Below, piece by piece: positions 44,511 through 53,017 of a stretch of 64,000 bases of DNA (its first letter is position 1; the number at the start of each line of letters is the position of its first letter). The stretch is from Streptomyces sp. TS71-3 (GTDB taxonomy: Bacteria > Actinomycetota > Actinomycetes > Streptomycetales > Streptomycetaceae), in contig NZ_BNEL01000001.1 of the NCBI RefSeq assembly GCF_018327685.1, forward strand, positions 1,426,001-1,490,000. The letters are read 5' to 3'. A program made the position numbers and the translations under genes. The notes under the pieces were generated by a model. That model made no database searches. It saw only the letters and a program-made list of their open reading frames with translations, and had not been told where the DNA came from.

Positions 44511-44741
44511 CGGCCCGATCGATGCATAAAAGGTATTGGACCGGATATTTCGGACGGGCTCACTCTGGACTACATGGGGCGTCCGCGGACGCCGAAAACC
44601 GTATGACCTGCGAAAACCGTCCCACGGCCTGATGGAGGCGCTGGATCCCTGGCCCGGTCCCGGGTCCAGGGCCGGGCGGGCGACCCGATCGAGCAGGTGA
44701 GGCCGGGTCCGGTCAGGCCGTCGCAGCTGTGAGGAGTTCTC

Positions 44742-45752
44742 ATGCGTGCAGCCGTACTGCCCGGTCCCGGTACCGAACTGGAACTCACGGAACGCGACGT
44801 ACCACACCCCGGGCCGGGGGAGATCCTGGTCAAGATGGTCGCCTGCGGGATGTGTGCCTCCGAGGTCACCCTGGTCAAGGGCGAATACCCGTTCGCGAAG
44901 TTCCCGACCATCCCCGGGCACGAGGTGAGCGGGATCGTCGACGAGCTGGGCGAGGGCGTCACCTGGCCGGAGAAGGGGACTGCGGTGGGGGCGCAGTTCC
45001 TCTACGACTCGGACATGCGCTGTGACTACTGCGCCCGCGGCGAGCAGATCCTCTGCCCGAACAAGCGCATCACCGGCATCGTCACCAACGGCGGCTACGC
45101 GGAGTACGCGCTGTTCCGCGAGGGCTTCGTGACGCCGCTGCCCGCCGGCTTCGACCCCGTCGCAGGGGCCCCGCTGATGTGCGCGGGCCTGACCGCCTAC
45201 AACGGCCTGCGCAGGGCCGGGGTCAGTGAGAACTCCAGGGTGGCGGTGCTCGGTGCCGGCGCCATCGGGAGCCTGGTGGTGAAGTTCGCCGTCGCCATGG
45301 GCGCCCGCGTGGCCGTGCTGGGCCGCTCGCACCGCAGCGAGGAGCGGGCGAAGGAGCTGGGCGCGGAGCGTTTCATCGCCACCGCGGACCAGAACCCGGC
45401 CGAAGCGCTCAAGGCCTGGGGCTACGGGGCCGACTTCGTGATCAACGGCACGCCGTCCACCGCCGCGGCCGCGGCGACCCTGGGCGGTCTGGCGCCCGAC
45501 GGCATGCTCGTGCTGCTCGGCTACGGTCCCGACCAGCTGGAGCTGCCGACCCAGCCGATGATCCTCAACCGGCTGCATGTCATGGCCTCGCCGTCCGGCT
45601 CCCCGCAGGACACCCGGGCCACCGTCGACTTCGCCACCCAGCACCAGATCCTGCCGGACATCGTCCCGATCCCCCTCGACGACGCACCGGCCACCCTCTC
45701 CCGGATGGTCGAGGGCACGTGGTCCGGCGGTCGCGCCGTGATCACCTTCTGA
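44742..45752 (+). CDS. Zinc-type alcohol dehydrogenase family protein
   Basis: 336 residues; ATG 44742 follows GAGGAG. It is a medium-chain dehydrogenase: catalytic zinc ligands Cys in ACGMCASE and His in PGHEVSG, cofactor site VLGAGAIGSLV, and GRS after the second strand, suggesting NADP(H). The structural-zinc loop reads DMRCDYCARGEQILC, with three Cys; the first of the usual four is Asp, so the structural zinc may be weak or absent. The gene is followed, after a 17-base tandem repeat, by an SDR gene at 45915 on the same strand, so the pair may act in one oxidoreductive route. The substrate is unknown. Confidence 0.85.
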   Translation: MRAAVLPGPGTELELTERDVPHPGPGEILVKMVACGMCASEVTLVKGEYPFAKFPTIPGHEVSGIVDELGEGVTWPEKGTAVGAQFLYDSDMRCDYCARGEQILCPNKRITGIVTNGGYAEYALFREGFVTPLPAGFDPVAGAPLMCAGLTAYNGLRRAGVSENSRVAVLGAGAIGSLVVKFAVAMGARVAVLGRSHRSEERAKELGAERFIATADQNPAEALKAWGYGADFVINGTPSTAAAAATLGGLAPDGMLVLLGYGPDQLELPTQPMILNRLHVMASPSGSPQDTRATVDFATQHQILPDIVPIPLDDAPATLSRMVEGTWSGGRAVITF

Positions 45753-45759
45753 CCCGGCC

Positions 45760-45872
45760 GCCGACGGCAGGACGTCGCCGACGGCAGGACGCCGCGGACG
45801 GCAGGACGCCGCGGACGGCAGGACGCCGCGGACGACAGGGCGCCGCCGGTGACAGCACGCCGGCGGCGACAG
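45760..45872 (+). repeat. 17-base tandem repeat between two reductase genes
   Basis: Six to seven units of GCnGACGGCAGGACGnC starting 8 bases after the alcohol dehydrogenase stop. The third and fourth units are identical and the later units decay. It fills most of the gap to the SDR gene. Confidence 0.88.
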
Positions 45873-45914
45873 GAACGGAACGACCGCAGGAGCCGGACAA
45901 GGAAGTGATCCCCC

Positions 45915-46853
45915 ATGACGACCCCATTCTCCGAGCAGCCCCCGCCCGCCGACCGCCAGGTGGTCCTGATCACCGGGGCGAGCAGCGGTTTCGGGGCGCT
46001 GGCGGCACGGCTGCTGGCGCACGCGGGGCACACCGTGTACTCCACCATGCGTGACATCCGCGGCAAGAACGCGGAGCGCGCCGCCCAGGTGACGCAGTAC
46101 GCCACGGAGCACGACATCGACCTGAAGCCCGTCGAGCTCGACGTCCTCTCCCAGGACTCGGCGGACCGGGCCATCGGGACGGTCATCGCCGAGAGCGGGC
46201 GACTGGACACGGTGGTGCACAACGCCGGGCACATGACGCTGGGGGCGACGGAATCCTTCACTCCGGAGGAGATGACCGCCGTCTTCGACACCAACGTGCT
46301 CGGCACCCAGCGCGTCAACAAGGCAGCCCTGCCGCACATGAGGAAGACCGGCCGCGGGCTGCTGGTGTGGGTGTCCAGCTCCACGGCGTGGGGCGGCTTC
46401 CCGCCGTTCCTCGGCCCGTACGCCGCGGCCAAGGCCGCCATGGACTCGCTGGCGATGACGGTGGCCCTGGAGGTGGCCCGGTTCGGCATCGAGTCGGCGA
46501 CCATCGTGCCCGGCTCGTTCACCCGGGGCACCGAGCACTTCGAGCACGCCGGCGGCCCCGCGGACACGGCACTGGAGAACGAGTACGACACCCGCTACCA
46601 GGGCCTGACCGAGCAGGTGAACGAGCGTCTTTCGGCACTGATGCCGGCCGAGGGCGACGTCAGCCAGGTGGCCGACGCCATCGCCCGCGTGGTGGGCATG
46701 GAGTACGGCACCCGGCCGTTCCGCACGGTCGTGGACCCGGCCGACGACGGCGCGGGCCGCGTGCTGGAGATCGCGGAGCGGGAGCGGACGAACTTCATGG
46801 ACCGCATCGGCATCGCGGACCTGCTGCACCCGTCCACACCGGTGAGCCACTGA
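45915..46853 (+). CDS. Short-chain dehydrogenase/reductase
   Basis: 312 residues from ATG 45915; the nearest purine-rich stretch upstream is GGACAAGGA, about 10 bases away. Landmarks: VLITGASSGFG (cofactor), VVHNAGHM in place of NNAG, catalytic Ser in VWVSSSTAW, and Tyr and Lys in PYAAAKAAMDS. The length and the C-terminal extension after residue 250 (RTVVDPADDGAGRVLEIAE) fit the larger SDR group that acts on sterol-, retinol- or polyol-type substrates. It follows the zinc dehydrogenase on the same strand and is closed by a strong hairpin, so the two probably share a transcript. Confidence 0.86.
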   Translation: MTTPFSEQPPPADRQVVLITGASSGFGALAARLLAHAGHTVYSTMRDIRGKNAERAAQVTQYATEHDIDLKPVELDVLSQDSADRAIGTVIAESGRLDTVVHNAGHMTLGATESFTPEEMTAVFDTNVLGTQRVNKAALPHMRKTGRGLLVWVSSSTAWGGFPPFLGPYAAAKAAMDSLAMTVALEVARFGIESATIVPGSFTRGTEHFEHAGGPADTALENEYDTRYQGLTEQVNERLSALMPAEGDVSQVADAIARVVGMEYGTRPFRTVVDPADDGAGRVLEIAERERTNFMDRIGIADLLHPSTPVSH

Positions 46854-46873
46854 GCGACCCCGGCCCACCGGCA

Positions 46874-46908
46874 CCCCGGGCGGCCCCCCGGCGCGGGGCC
46901 GCCCGGGG
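46874..46908. terminator. Perfect 14-base hairpin after the SDR gene
   Basis: Arms CCCCGGGCGGCCCC and GGGGCCGCCCGGGG pair perfectly around a 7-base loop, 20 bases beyond the SDR stop. There is no T-tract, as is common in high-GC actinomycetes. Confidence 0.8.
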
Positions 46909-47064
46909 CGGTACGTCCGAACGGGCATGCCCGGAGTGCGCCGCACACGGAGCCCGTATATGTCTGAGTCGTGATCATCATCGGCGCCCGGGGGCGGGGG
47001 CCCGCACCGGCCGAGCGCCGCCCGGATCGCCCCGTCCCTCCCTCCCCCAGCCAAGGGAAGCCGC

Positions 47065-48135
47065 ATGACCGACACGCTCAGACGCACCACCGTCACCGCC
47101 GCCACCGGCCTCGGCCTGTGCCTGGCCCTCCTGCCCGCCGGGCCGGCACAGGCACGGGCGGCGACCAGCGTCCCGTGCAACGACGTCACCGCCCTGACGG
47201 CGGCCATCACCGACGCGAACACCAGCGGCAGCGGCAGCATCGTCCTCGCCCCCCGGTGCGTCTACTCCCTGACGGCCGCCGACAACCCTGCCGACGGCCT
47301 GCCCGAGATCACCGGCAACGTGCGGATCACCGGGGACGGCACCACCATCGAGCGCAGTTCCGGCCAGCTCTTCCGCATCTTCCACGTGCGGGCGGGAGGC
47401 AGCCTCAGCCTGAAGTCGGTCACCGTGCGCTTCGGCGAACTGGGTGTCACGGACCCGGCCGGCGGCGGGATCCTGAACGTCGGCGGCACCGTCACGCTGA
47501 CCGACTCCTCGGTCCGGAACAACACGGCCTCCGCCGGTGGCGGAATCTGGAACCAGCTGGGAACGCTCGTTCTGAAGAACACCACGGTCAGCAACAACCG
47601 GGCGGACTGGGGCGGCGGGGTGGGCACCAGCGGCACGATGACGATGCAGGGCGGCGCCCTGCGGCACAACGCGAGCGCGTTCTGGGGCGGCGGTCTCGTC
47701 AACGGAGGGGACACCAGGCTCACCAAGGTGTCGGTCGCGGACAACGACTCCGGTGACCTCGGAGGCGGCATCGTCACCCTGGCGATCAACGGCGAGGAGA
47801 CAGGGCCGCTGCGCCTGAACTCGTCCAAGGTCACGGGGAACATCGCCCGCAACGACGGCGGCGGCTTCATGATGGGTGCGGACGAGACGACGACGATCGA
47901 GCGCAGCACCGTCAAGGGCAACACGTCGAACGGCGGTCCCGCCACCGGCGGCGGCATCGAGGACTCCGGCGTCAGCCTGGGCCTGTTCGTCGGTGCCTCC
48001 GAGAGCGCGCCGCGCGGCGAGAAGACCGCGACCCGGCTGACGCCCTTCAGGGTGGACCTGATCCGTAGCTCCGTCGTCAAGAACTTCCCGACCAACTGCG
48101 CCCCGCCGGGAAGCGTCCCCAACTGCGTCGGCTGA
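47065..48135 (+). CDS. Secreted right-handed beta-helix protein
   Basis: 356 residues from ATG 47065. A signal peptide (LGLCLALLPAGPAQARA) is followed by a parallel beta-helix with PMP/adhesin-type GGGI and NN ladders: DPAGGGILNVGG, NNTASAGGGIWNQ, NNRADWGGGVGTS, HNASAFWGGGLVNG, DNDSGDLGGGIV, NDGGGFMMG and GGPATGGGIEDSG. Such repeats occur in surface adhesins and polysaccharide-active enzymes. No catalytic residues of a pectate lyase are obvious. Cys pairs at both ends (PCNDVT/APRC and NCAPPG/PNCVG) may close the helix caps. It is likely secreted or wall-associated. Confidence 0.83.
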   Translation: MTDTLRRTTVTAATGLGLCLALLPAGPAQARAATSVPCNDVTALTAAITDANTSGSGSIVLAPRCVYSLTAADNPADGLPEITGNVRITGDGTTIERSSGQLFRIFHVRAGGSLSLKSVTVRFGELGVTDPAGGGILNVGGTVTLTDSSVRNNTASAGGGIWNQLGTLVLKNTTVSNNRADWGGGVGTSGTMTMQGGALRHNASAFWGGGLVNGGDTRLTKVSVADNDSGDLGGGIVTLAINGEETGPLRLNSSKVTGNIARNDGGGFMMGADETTTIERSTVKGNTSNGGPATGGGIEDSGVSLGLFVGASESAPRGEKTATRLTPFRVDLIRSSVVKNFPTNCAPPGSVPNCVG

Positions 48136-48208
48136 CGCCGTCTCCGCGGCGACCCGGGCCCACGCGCCCGCACCCGCGGCCGCCACCCTCGGTCACCGCA
48201 CGGCGAAA

Positions 48209-48239
48209 GGGCCCGCCCGATCCGCGGCCGGGCGGGCCC
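48209..48239. terminator. Perfect hairpin between convergent secreted-protein genes
   Basis: Arms GGGCCCGCCCG and CGGGCGGGCCC pair perfectly around a 9-base loop. It lies between the ends of the beta-helix gene (plus) and the I36-like gene (minus), so it may serve both. Confidence 0.8.
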
Positions 48240-48275
48240 GCACCAGGACTTGAGGGGTCTTCGGGGGCCGGGGCC

Positions 48276-48647
48276 TCAGCTCGCCGGCAGCACCCGGTAG
48301 CTCACGGCCGCGTAGGGGAAGGTGCCCGTGTGCAGGCTGCCGAGGACGTAGTACAGATCGCTGTGGGAGCCGGGCGCACCGGTCGCGCAGTCGGCGTTGA
48401 AGTACACCTCGACGTCGTTCACCGCGTAGTTCAGGCCGGACAGGGCGGGCTCCGGCAGGTTACGGCAGGTGCCGGCGGAGTCCGCGTCGACGGGGATCGC
48501 GGTGCCCGACTGGCCCGCACCCGTGTAGAAGGCGATGTCGCCGGCGTCCGCGGCCGAGGCGGCGCCCGCCCCGCCGGCGACGGCGGACAGCGCGACGGCG
48601 GCGACGGCCGCGGCGGTGGCGGCGAGCTGTCTGGTGCGGATGCTCAC
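48276..48647 (-). CDS. Small secreted protein, I36 inhibitor/beta-gamma-crystallin-like
   Basis: 123 residues from GTG 48647, 6 bases after GAAGGAG. Signal peptide: RQLAATAAAVAAVALSAVAGGAGAAS. The mature domain of about 80 residues begins DIAFYTGAGQSG and has one Cys in GTCRNLP and one in FNADCATG, which may form a disulfide. The pattern of an FY strand, a Cys-rich middle and a final Tyr-rich strand fits the peptidase inhibitor I36 (SMPI-like) and beta/gamma-crystallin fold group. An inhibitor role is only suggested by that similarity. Confidence 0.7.
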   Translation of the reverse strand: MSIRTRQLAATAAAVAAVALSAVAGGAGAASAADAGDIAFYTGAGQSGTAIPVDADSAGTCRNLPEPALSGLNYAVNDVEVYFNADCATGAPGSHSDLYYVLGSLHTGTFPYAAVSYRVLPAS

Positions 48648-48930
48648 GGGGGTCTCCTTCGCGAGGGGCAACAGGGGGAGCGGGGCGTGGCCGGCCCACC
48701 GGGCCCGGCGAGCGCGCCGTGCCGCCGACCCGGCGGCGTCACCGAATACTTGCACCTTCAATAACGAGTCAGAAGGGCCCGAATGAGCCACCGCGCGGGC
48801 CCCTTCGCCGGCCCATCGCCCGCCAAGTCGCCTCTACCACACGGCGAGTCCAGCCGTGTGGCCGTCCACGAAAGAGTGGTTCGGTACGGGCAGGGTGACG
48901 AACACCGCCCGGCGCCGTACGTTGACAGGC

Positions 48931-50445
48931 GTGGATGTGAGGCAGCGCACCGCTCCTGTGCCGTCAGTGATCGTCGTCGGGGCCGGATTCGGCGGAATCG
49001 CCGTGGCGGCCGAGCTGATCCGGCACGGGTACGAGGACGTGGAACTGCTGGAGGCGGGCCCCGAGCCGGGCGGCACCTGGCTCTTCAACCGCTATCCGGG
49101 CGCCGCGTGCGACGTCCCCAGCCACCTGTACTCGTTCTCGTTCGCCCAACGCGCCGACTGGCCCCACGTCTTCTCGCCTCAGTCCGAGATCCTCGACTAC
49201 CTCCGGACGACGGCGGCCGGCCTCGGCATCGACGACCGCATCACCACGGGCACCAGGGTGACGTCCTGCACCTGGGACGAGAGCACCCGGCGGTGGACGG
49301 TGCACAGCACGGGACCCGCCGGAGAAGCCGAGCAGCGGACGGCGGACGTCCTGGTGCTGGCGACCGGTCAGCTCAGCCGCCCCGCCCTGCCCGCGATCGA
49401 GGGCCTGGCCGACTTCGCCGGCCACAGCTTCCACTCGGCCCGCTGGGACCACGCCTACGACCTGCGCGGCAAGCGCGTCGCCGTGATCGGAACGGGAGCC
49501 AGCGCGGCCCAGTTCGTCCCGGAGATCGCACCGCTGGCCGCCAAGCTGACCGTCTTCCAGCGCACCGGCAACTGGTTCCTGCCGCGCCGCGTCAAACCCA
49601 CCCCGGCGCCGATGACCTGGCTGCTGCGGCACGTGCCCGGCGCCCGGCGCGCCTGGCGGTGGCTCGCGTACCACTACATCGAGTTGATCACCCGCTGCAT
49701 CCGCCATCCCCGGACGTTCGGCCGCATCGGTACGCTGCTCTCGTCCACGTTCATGCGGATACAGGTGAGGGACCGGGAGCTGCGCCGCAAGGTGTGGCCC
49801 GACTACCCCTTCGGATGCAAACGCGTGCTGCTCAGCTCCGCGTTCCTCCCGGCGCTGGCGCGCGACAACGTGGAGCTGGTGACCGGGTCCATCGAGCGGG
49901 TGACGGCCGGCGGGCTCCGTACGGCCGACGGCCGCGTGCACGAGGTGGACTGCGTCATCTACGGCACCGGCTTCCACACCAACACCTTCATGGCCCCCAT
50001 GGAGGTCACCGGCGCGGGGGGCAGCGTGCTCCGCGAGGCGTGGGCCGACGGCGCCCAGGCGCATCTCGGCATCATGGTGTCCGGGTTCCCGTCGCTGTTC
50101 CTGATGTACGGGCCCAACACCAACACCTCCGGCGGCTCCATCATCTTCTTCCTGGAGGCCCAGGCCGCGTTCCTGCGCCGGGCGGTCGAGCTGATGCGCG
50201 AGAGCGGCGCCGCCGCGCTCGACGTGCTCCCCGAGGCCCAGGCCGCCTACCAGCGGGAGATCCAGGCCCGGTTCGAGGGCACCGCATGGAACCACTGCTC
50301 CTCCTGGTACCGCACCGAGGACGGCCGGAACGTCGCCAACTGGCCGGGCTACATGGCCGAGTACGCCGCCCGCACCCGCCGCCCGGACCCGGCGGACTTC
50401 AAGCTGTTCCCCGCGTCCGCACCGGACGCCACCGGCATCGGATAG
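48931..50445 (+). CDS. Baeyer-Villiger-type flavin monooxygenase
   Basis: 504 residues if started at GTG 48931; GTG 48856 would add 25 residues, and no ribosome site decides. FAD site VIVVGAGFGGIAVA, the second nucleotide site VIGTGASAAQ, and between them the complete Baeyer-Villiger fingerprint FAGHSFHSARWD (about 162-173, matching FxGxxxHxxxW[PD]). The GTWLFNRYPGAACDVPS region is typical of class B flavin monooxygenases. It would insert oxygen beside a ketone using NADPH and O2, or oxygenate a heteroatom. It lies head-on to the minus-strand coumarate/prenyl operon but on the other strand, so shared function is possible but not shown. Confidence 0.88.
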   Translation: MDVRQRTAPVPSVIVVGAGFGGIAVAAELIRHGYEDVELLEAGPEPGGTWLFNRYPGAACDVPSHLYSFSFAQRADWPHVFSPQSEILDYLRTTAAGLGIDDRITTGTRVTSCTWDESTRRWTVHSTGPAGEAEQRTADVLVLATGQLSRPALPAIEGLADFAGHSFHSARWDHAYDLRGKRVAVIGTGASAAQFVPEIAPLAAKLTVFQRTGNWFLPRRVKPTPAPMTWLLRHVPGARRAWRWLAYHYIELITRCIRHPRTFGRIGTLLSSTFMRIQVRDRELRRKVWPDYPFGCKRVLLSSAFLPALARDNVELVTGSIERVTAGGLRTADGRVHEVDCVIYGTGFHTNTFMAPMEVTGAGGSVLREAWADGAQAHLGIMVSGFPSLFLMYGPNTNTSGGSIIFFLEAQAAFLRRAVELMRESGAAALDVLPEAQAAYQREIQARFEGTAWNHCSSWYRTEDGRNVANWPGYMAEYAARTRRPDPADFKLFPASAPDATGIG

Positions 50446-50535
50446 CGGCCCGGCAGCCCGGCGGCCCAGCGGCCCAGTGGTCCAGCGGTCCTGCAATCCT
50501 GCGGCCCAACGGTCGTGCGGCCCAGCGGCACGGAT
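50446..50535 (+). repeat. Degenerate CGGCCCAGC-type repeat after the monooxygenase stop
   Basis: Nine or so short units of the form GCGGCCCnGC, (A/G)GCGGTCCTGC and AACGGTCGTGC follow the stop codon for about 85 bases. The remaining 90 bases to the calerythrin-like gene hold nothing I recognise. Confidence 0.6.
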
Positions 50536-50624
50536 GAGCGCGGCAGGGGCCGGGCGGGAACCGCCGTACCCCGGCAGGTTGGTCGGGAGCGACGCGATGA
50601 CCCGGCCGGGCCCGCCCGGACCCC

Positions 50625-51167
50625 TCAGTCGGGTTTCCCGAAGAACCAGCTGCCCGGCTTGTTGTAGTTCGACGTCGTGAAGTAGTGCCGGAAGCCCTGG
50701 AGGAACTCCGACTGCGTCAGCCGCCCGTCCCCGTCGGCGTCCGCCGCGGTGAACGTCTGCGACGCGCTCTCCTCCGTCACCCTGAAGGCGCGTTGCAGCC
50801 TGCCGAACTGCTCTCCGTCCACGTATCCGTCGCCGTCCGCGTCGACCACGTCGAACATCGCGGAGCCGATGTAGTCCACCACGTTGACCCGGCTGCTGTC
50901 GGCGATGGCCTGTTCGTAGCTGTCCACGAACTCCGCGAGCGAGAGCGACTGGTCGTTGTCCGTGTCCCCGTGCAGCAGCAACTCGTCCCAGAGCACGTGG
51001 AACGAGTTGGCGAGCGCCCGGTGCCTCCGGGAGCCCTTCAGGCCGAACTCCTCGGCCAACTCGTCGACGACCGCCTGGAAGTCCTCCGGTTCGAGGTAGC
51101 CGTTGCCGTCCTGGTCGAAGGCGTTGAAGACAGCCGTGAGCTTCTCTTCTCGCGGGGTTGCTGCCAT
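50625..51167 (-). CDS. Calerythrin-like four-EF-hand protein
   Basis: 180 residues from ATG 51167, which follows GGGAGA. Four EF-hand positions are seen: DQDGNGYLEPEDF, DTDNDQSLSLAEF, DADGDGYVDGEQF and DADGDGRLTQSEF. The length and the aromatic C-terminus (FRHYFTTSNYNKPGSWFFG) match calerythrin, the sarcoplasmic-calcium-protein-like buffer of actinomycetes. The second loop has Gln where Gly is usual at position 6, so that site may be weak, as in calerythrin where one site is inactive. It is the last minus-strand gene downstream of the ammonia-lyase/CoA-ligase operon (58-base gap), so it may be read from the same transcript. It is expected to be cytosolic. Confidence 0.85.
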   Translation of the reverse strand: MAATPREEKLTAVFNAFDQDGNGYLEPEDFQAVVDELAEEFGLKGSRRHRALANSFHVLWDELLLHGDTDNDQSLSLAEFVDSYEQAIADSSRVNVVDYIGSAMFDVVDADGDGYVDGEQFGRLQRAFRVTEESASQTFTAADADGDGRLTQSEFLQGFRHYFTTSNYNKPGSWFFGKPD

Positions 51168-51226
51168 GGGCGTCTCCCGTCGTCGCTGATGAACCACCAC
51201 GTTGAACCGCGTGGCGGCGCTTTCGG

Positions 51227-53017
51227 TTACGTGGCGCCTGCTACCAGGCCGGCCTGGAGTCGGCGAAGCTCCGTCTTGAGTACCTTTCCGGCGGCCGACA
51301 CGGGCAGCGCGTCCAGGAAGCGGACATCGCGAACGCGCTGGTAGGGCGCCACATGGGCGCTGACGAACCCCATGAGCTCCTGGGCGAGCCCGGCGCACGC
51401 CCCGTCCCTTTCCCGGAGCACGACATAGGCCACGGGGATCTCCCCGGCCTGAGGGTCGGGGGCGCCGACGACACTCGCCTGGGCGACGGCGGGATGCCGG
51501 TGGAGCAGGTCCTCCAGCGGCGCCGGATAGACGTTGTAGCCCTTGTAGATCAGCATGTCCTTGGCGCGCCCCGCGAGGTGCAGCCAGCCGCCGCCGTCCA
51601 GGTGCCCCAGGTCGCCGGTGCGCAGCCAGCCGCCGGTGAACTGCCCCGCGGTCAGGGCCGGGGCGCCGTGGTAGCCGTCGGCGATCTGCGGGCCGCGCGC
51701 CCAGACCTCGCCGACCCCGCCCGGTGGCAGCGGGGTGCCGGTGTCCAGGTCCCGGATCTCGATCTCCGTGTCGAACAGCGGCGCGCCGACCGAGCCCGGC
51801 GGTCCCGGCCGGCCCCGGTCCATGAGGTGCACGCACAGCCCCATGGTCGACTCGGTGAGCCCGTAGCCCTGGACGACGCAGGCCCGCGGGAAGAGCCGGC
51901 CCAGCCGGTCCAGGGTGCCCGGGTCGATCGGAGCGGCCCCCGAGGTGACGACCCGCACGGACGAGAGGTCGGCGCCCCCGGCGTCCGGCAGCGCGAGCAG
52001 CGCGCGGAACAGTGGCGGCGCGCCCGTCACCGAGGTCGCCCGGTGTGCCTGGACGGTCCGCAGGAAGCGCGCCGGCTCGAACCGGCCGCCGATGACCGCG
52101 CTGGTGCCCATCACGGTGTGGAAGCTCTGCCCGACCAGGCCCATCGCGTGGTGCATGGGCGCCTGGGCGATGGTGGTCCCGCCGCCGGGCGGCACGGTGT
52201 GGGGGGTCCCGGCCGGCACGTGCGGCAGCAGCGTCAGGCCTCCGCCCGGGGTCCTGCCGGGCAGCGCGGCCGATGCCCAGCAGGCCATCTGCAGGACGTT
52301 GGAGACGACGTTGCGGTGCAGCACCCGCACCGCCTTCGCGCGGCCCGTGGTGCCGCCGGTGAAGCACAGGTGGGCCAGGTCGTCCCCGCGCACGGGGGCG
52401 GCGGGGCCAGCGGAGGTGGCGCCGGGGGAGGCTTCCAGCAGGGCGGCCAGCGACTCCGGGCGGTCGCCGCGCACCGCGTCCCGTACCTCGTCCCGCGCCG
52501 GGCCCCGCGCCGCGGCGACTCCCGGAACGGCGGCCTCCGGCCCGGCGGTCCGAGGCCCGGCGGGTGCCGGCGCCGCGGCCGTGGCGGGCACCACGACCGT
52601 GTGCCGCACACCCGCGGGCGCCGCGGCCTGAAGCGCGCCCAGCGCCGCCGGGTGCGTGAACGCGGCGACCACGCCGGCGTCCTCGCACTGCGCACGCACC
52701 ACGGCGGGCGGCAGCGCCGGATTGACCGGCACGACGACACCGCCGGCGAGCAGGACGCCGTAGTAGGTGACCGTGAACCACGCCGAGTTGGGCTGGTGGA
52801 GCGCGACCGCCTCGCCCGCGCGCAGCCCCCGCGCCCGCAGCCCCGCGGCGACCCGCAGCGCGTGGTCGTGCAGCTCGGCGAACGTCAGGATCAGGTCGCC
52901 GTCGAGCAGCGCCGCGCGCGACGGCCACCGGTGCGCGGCACCGGTGAGGAGCGCGGCCACGGAGCAGTCGGGGTACTCCAGCCGGGCCGGCATCCCCGTG
53001 GGCAGGCAGCGGCTCAT
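51227..53017 (-). CDS. Acyl/aryl-CoA ligase, 4-coumarate-CoA-ligase-like
   Basis: 596 residues; ATG 53017 overlaps the stop of the ammonia-lyase gene (ATGA). It is a class I adenylate-forming enzyme: phosphate loop LCFTGGTTGRAKAV, VQGYGLTEST (A5), GWLRTGDLGHL (A7), YKGYNVYPAPLED (A8) and the C-terminal catalytic Lys in PVSAAGKVLKTEL (A10). An Ala/Pro-rich insert of about 40 residues lies near 145-185. Coupling to an aromatic ammonia-lyase makes a cinnamate- or coumarate-type acid the probable substrate, turned to the CoA thioester through an acyl-AMP. No PKS or chalcone-synthase gene is in this operon, so the CoA ester must be consumed by another enzyme, or the ligase may form an AMP ester for direct transfer. 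Confidence 0.85.
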   Translation of the reverse strand: MSRCLPTGMPARLEYPDCSVAALLTGAAHRWPSRAALLDGDLILTFAELHDHALRVAAGLRARGLRAGEAVALHQPNSAWFTVTYYGVLLAGGVVVPVNPALPPAVVRAQCEDAGVVAAFTHPAALGALQAAAPAGVRHTVVVPATAAAPAPAGPRTAGPEAAVPGVAAARGPARDEVRDAVRGDRPESLAALLEASPGATSAGPAAPVRGDDLAHLCFTGGTTGRAKAVRVLHRNVVSNVLQMACWASAALPGRTPGGGLTLLPHVPAGTPHTVPPGGGTTIAQAPMHHAMGLVGQSFHTVMGTSAVIGGRFEPARFLRTVQAHRATSVTGAPPLFRALLALPDAGGADLSSVRVVTSGAAPIDPGTLDRLGRLFPRACVVQGYGLTESTMGLCVHLMDRGRPGPPGSVGAPLFDTEIEIRDLDTGTPLPPGGVGEVWARGPQIADGYHGAPALTAGQFTGGWLRTGDLGHLDGGGWLHLAGRAKDMLIYKGYNVYPAPLEDLLHRHPAVAQASVVGAPDPQAGEIPVAYVVLRERDGACAGLAQELMGFVSAHVAPYQRVRDVRFLDALPVSAAGKVLKTELRRLQAGLVAGAT

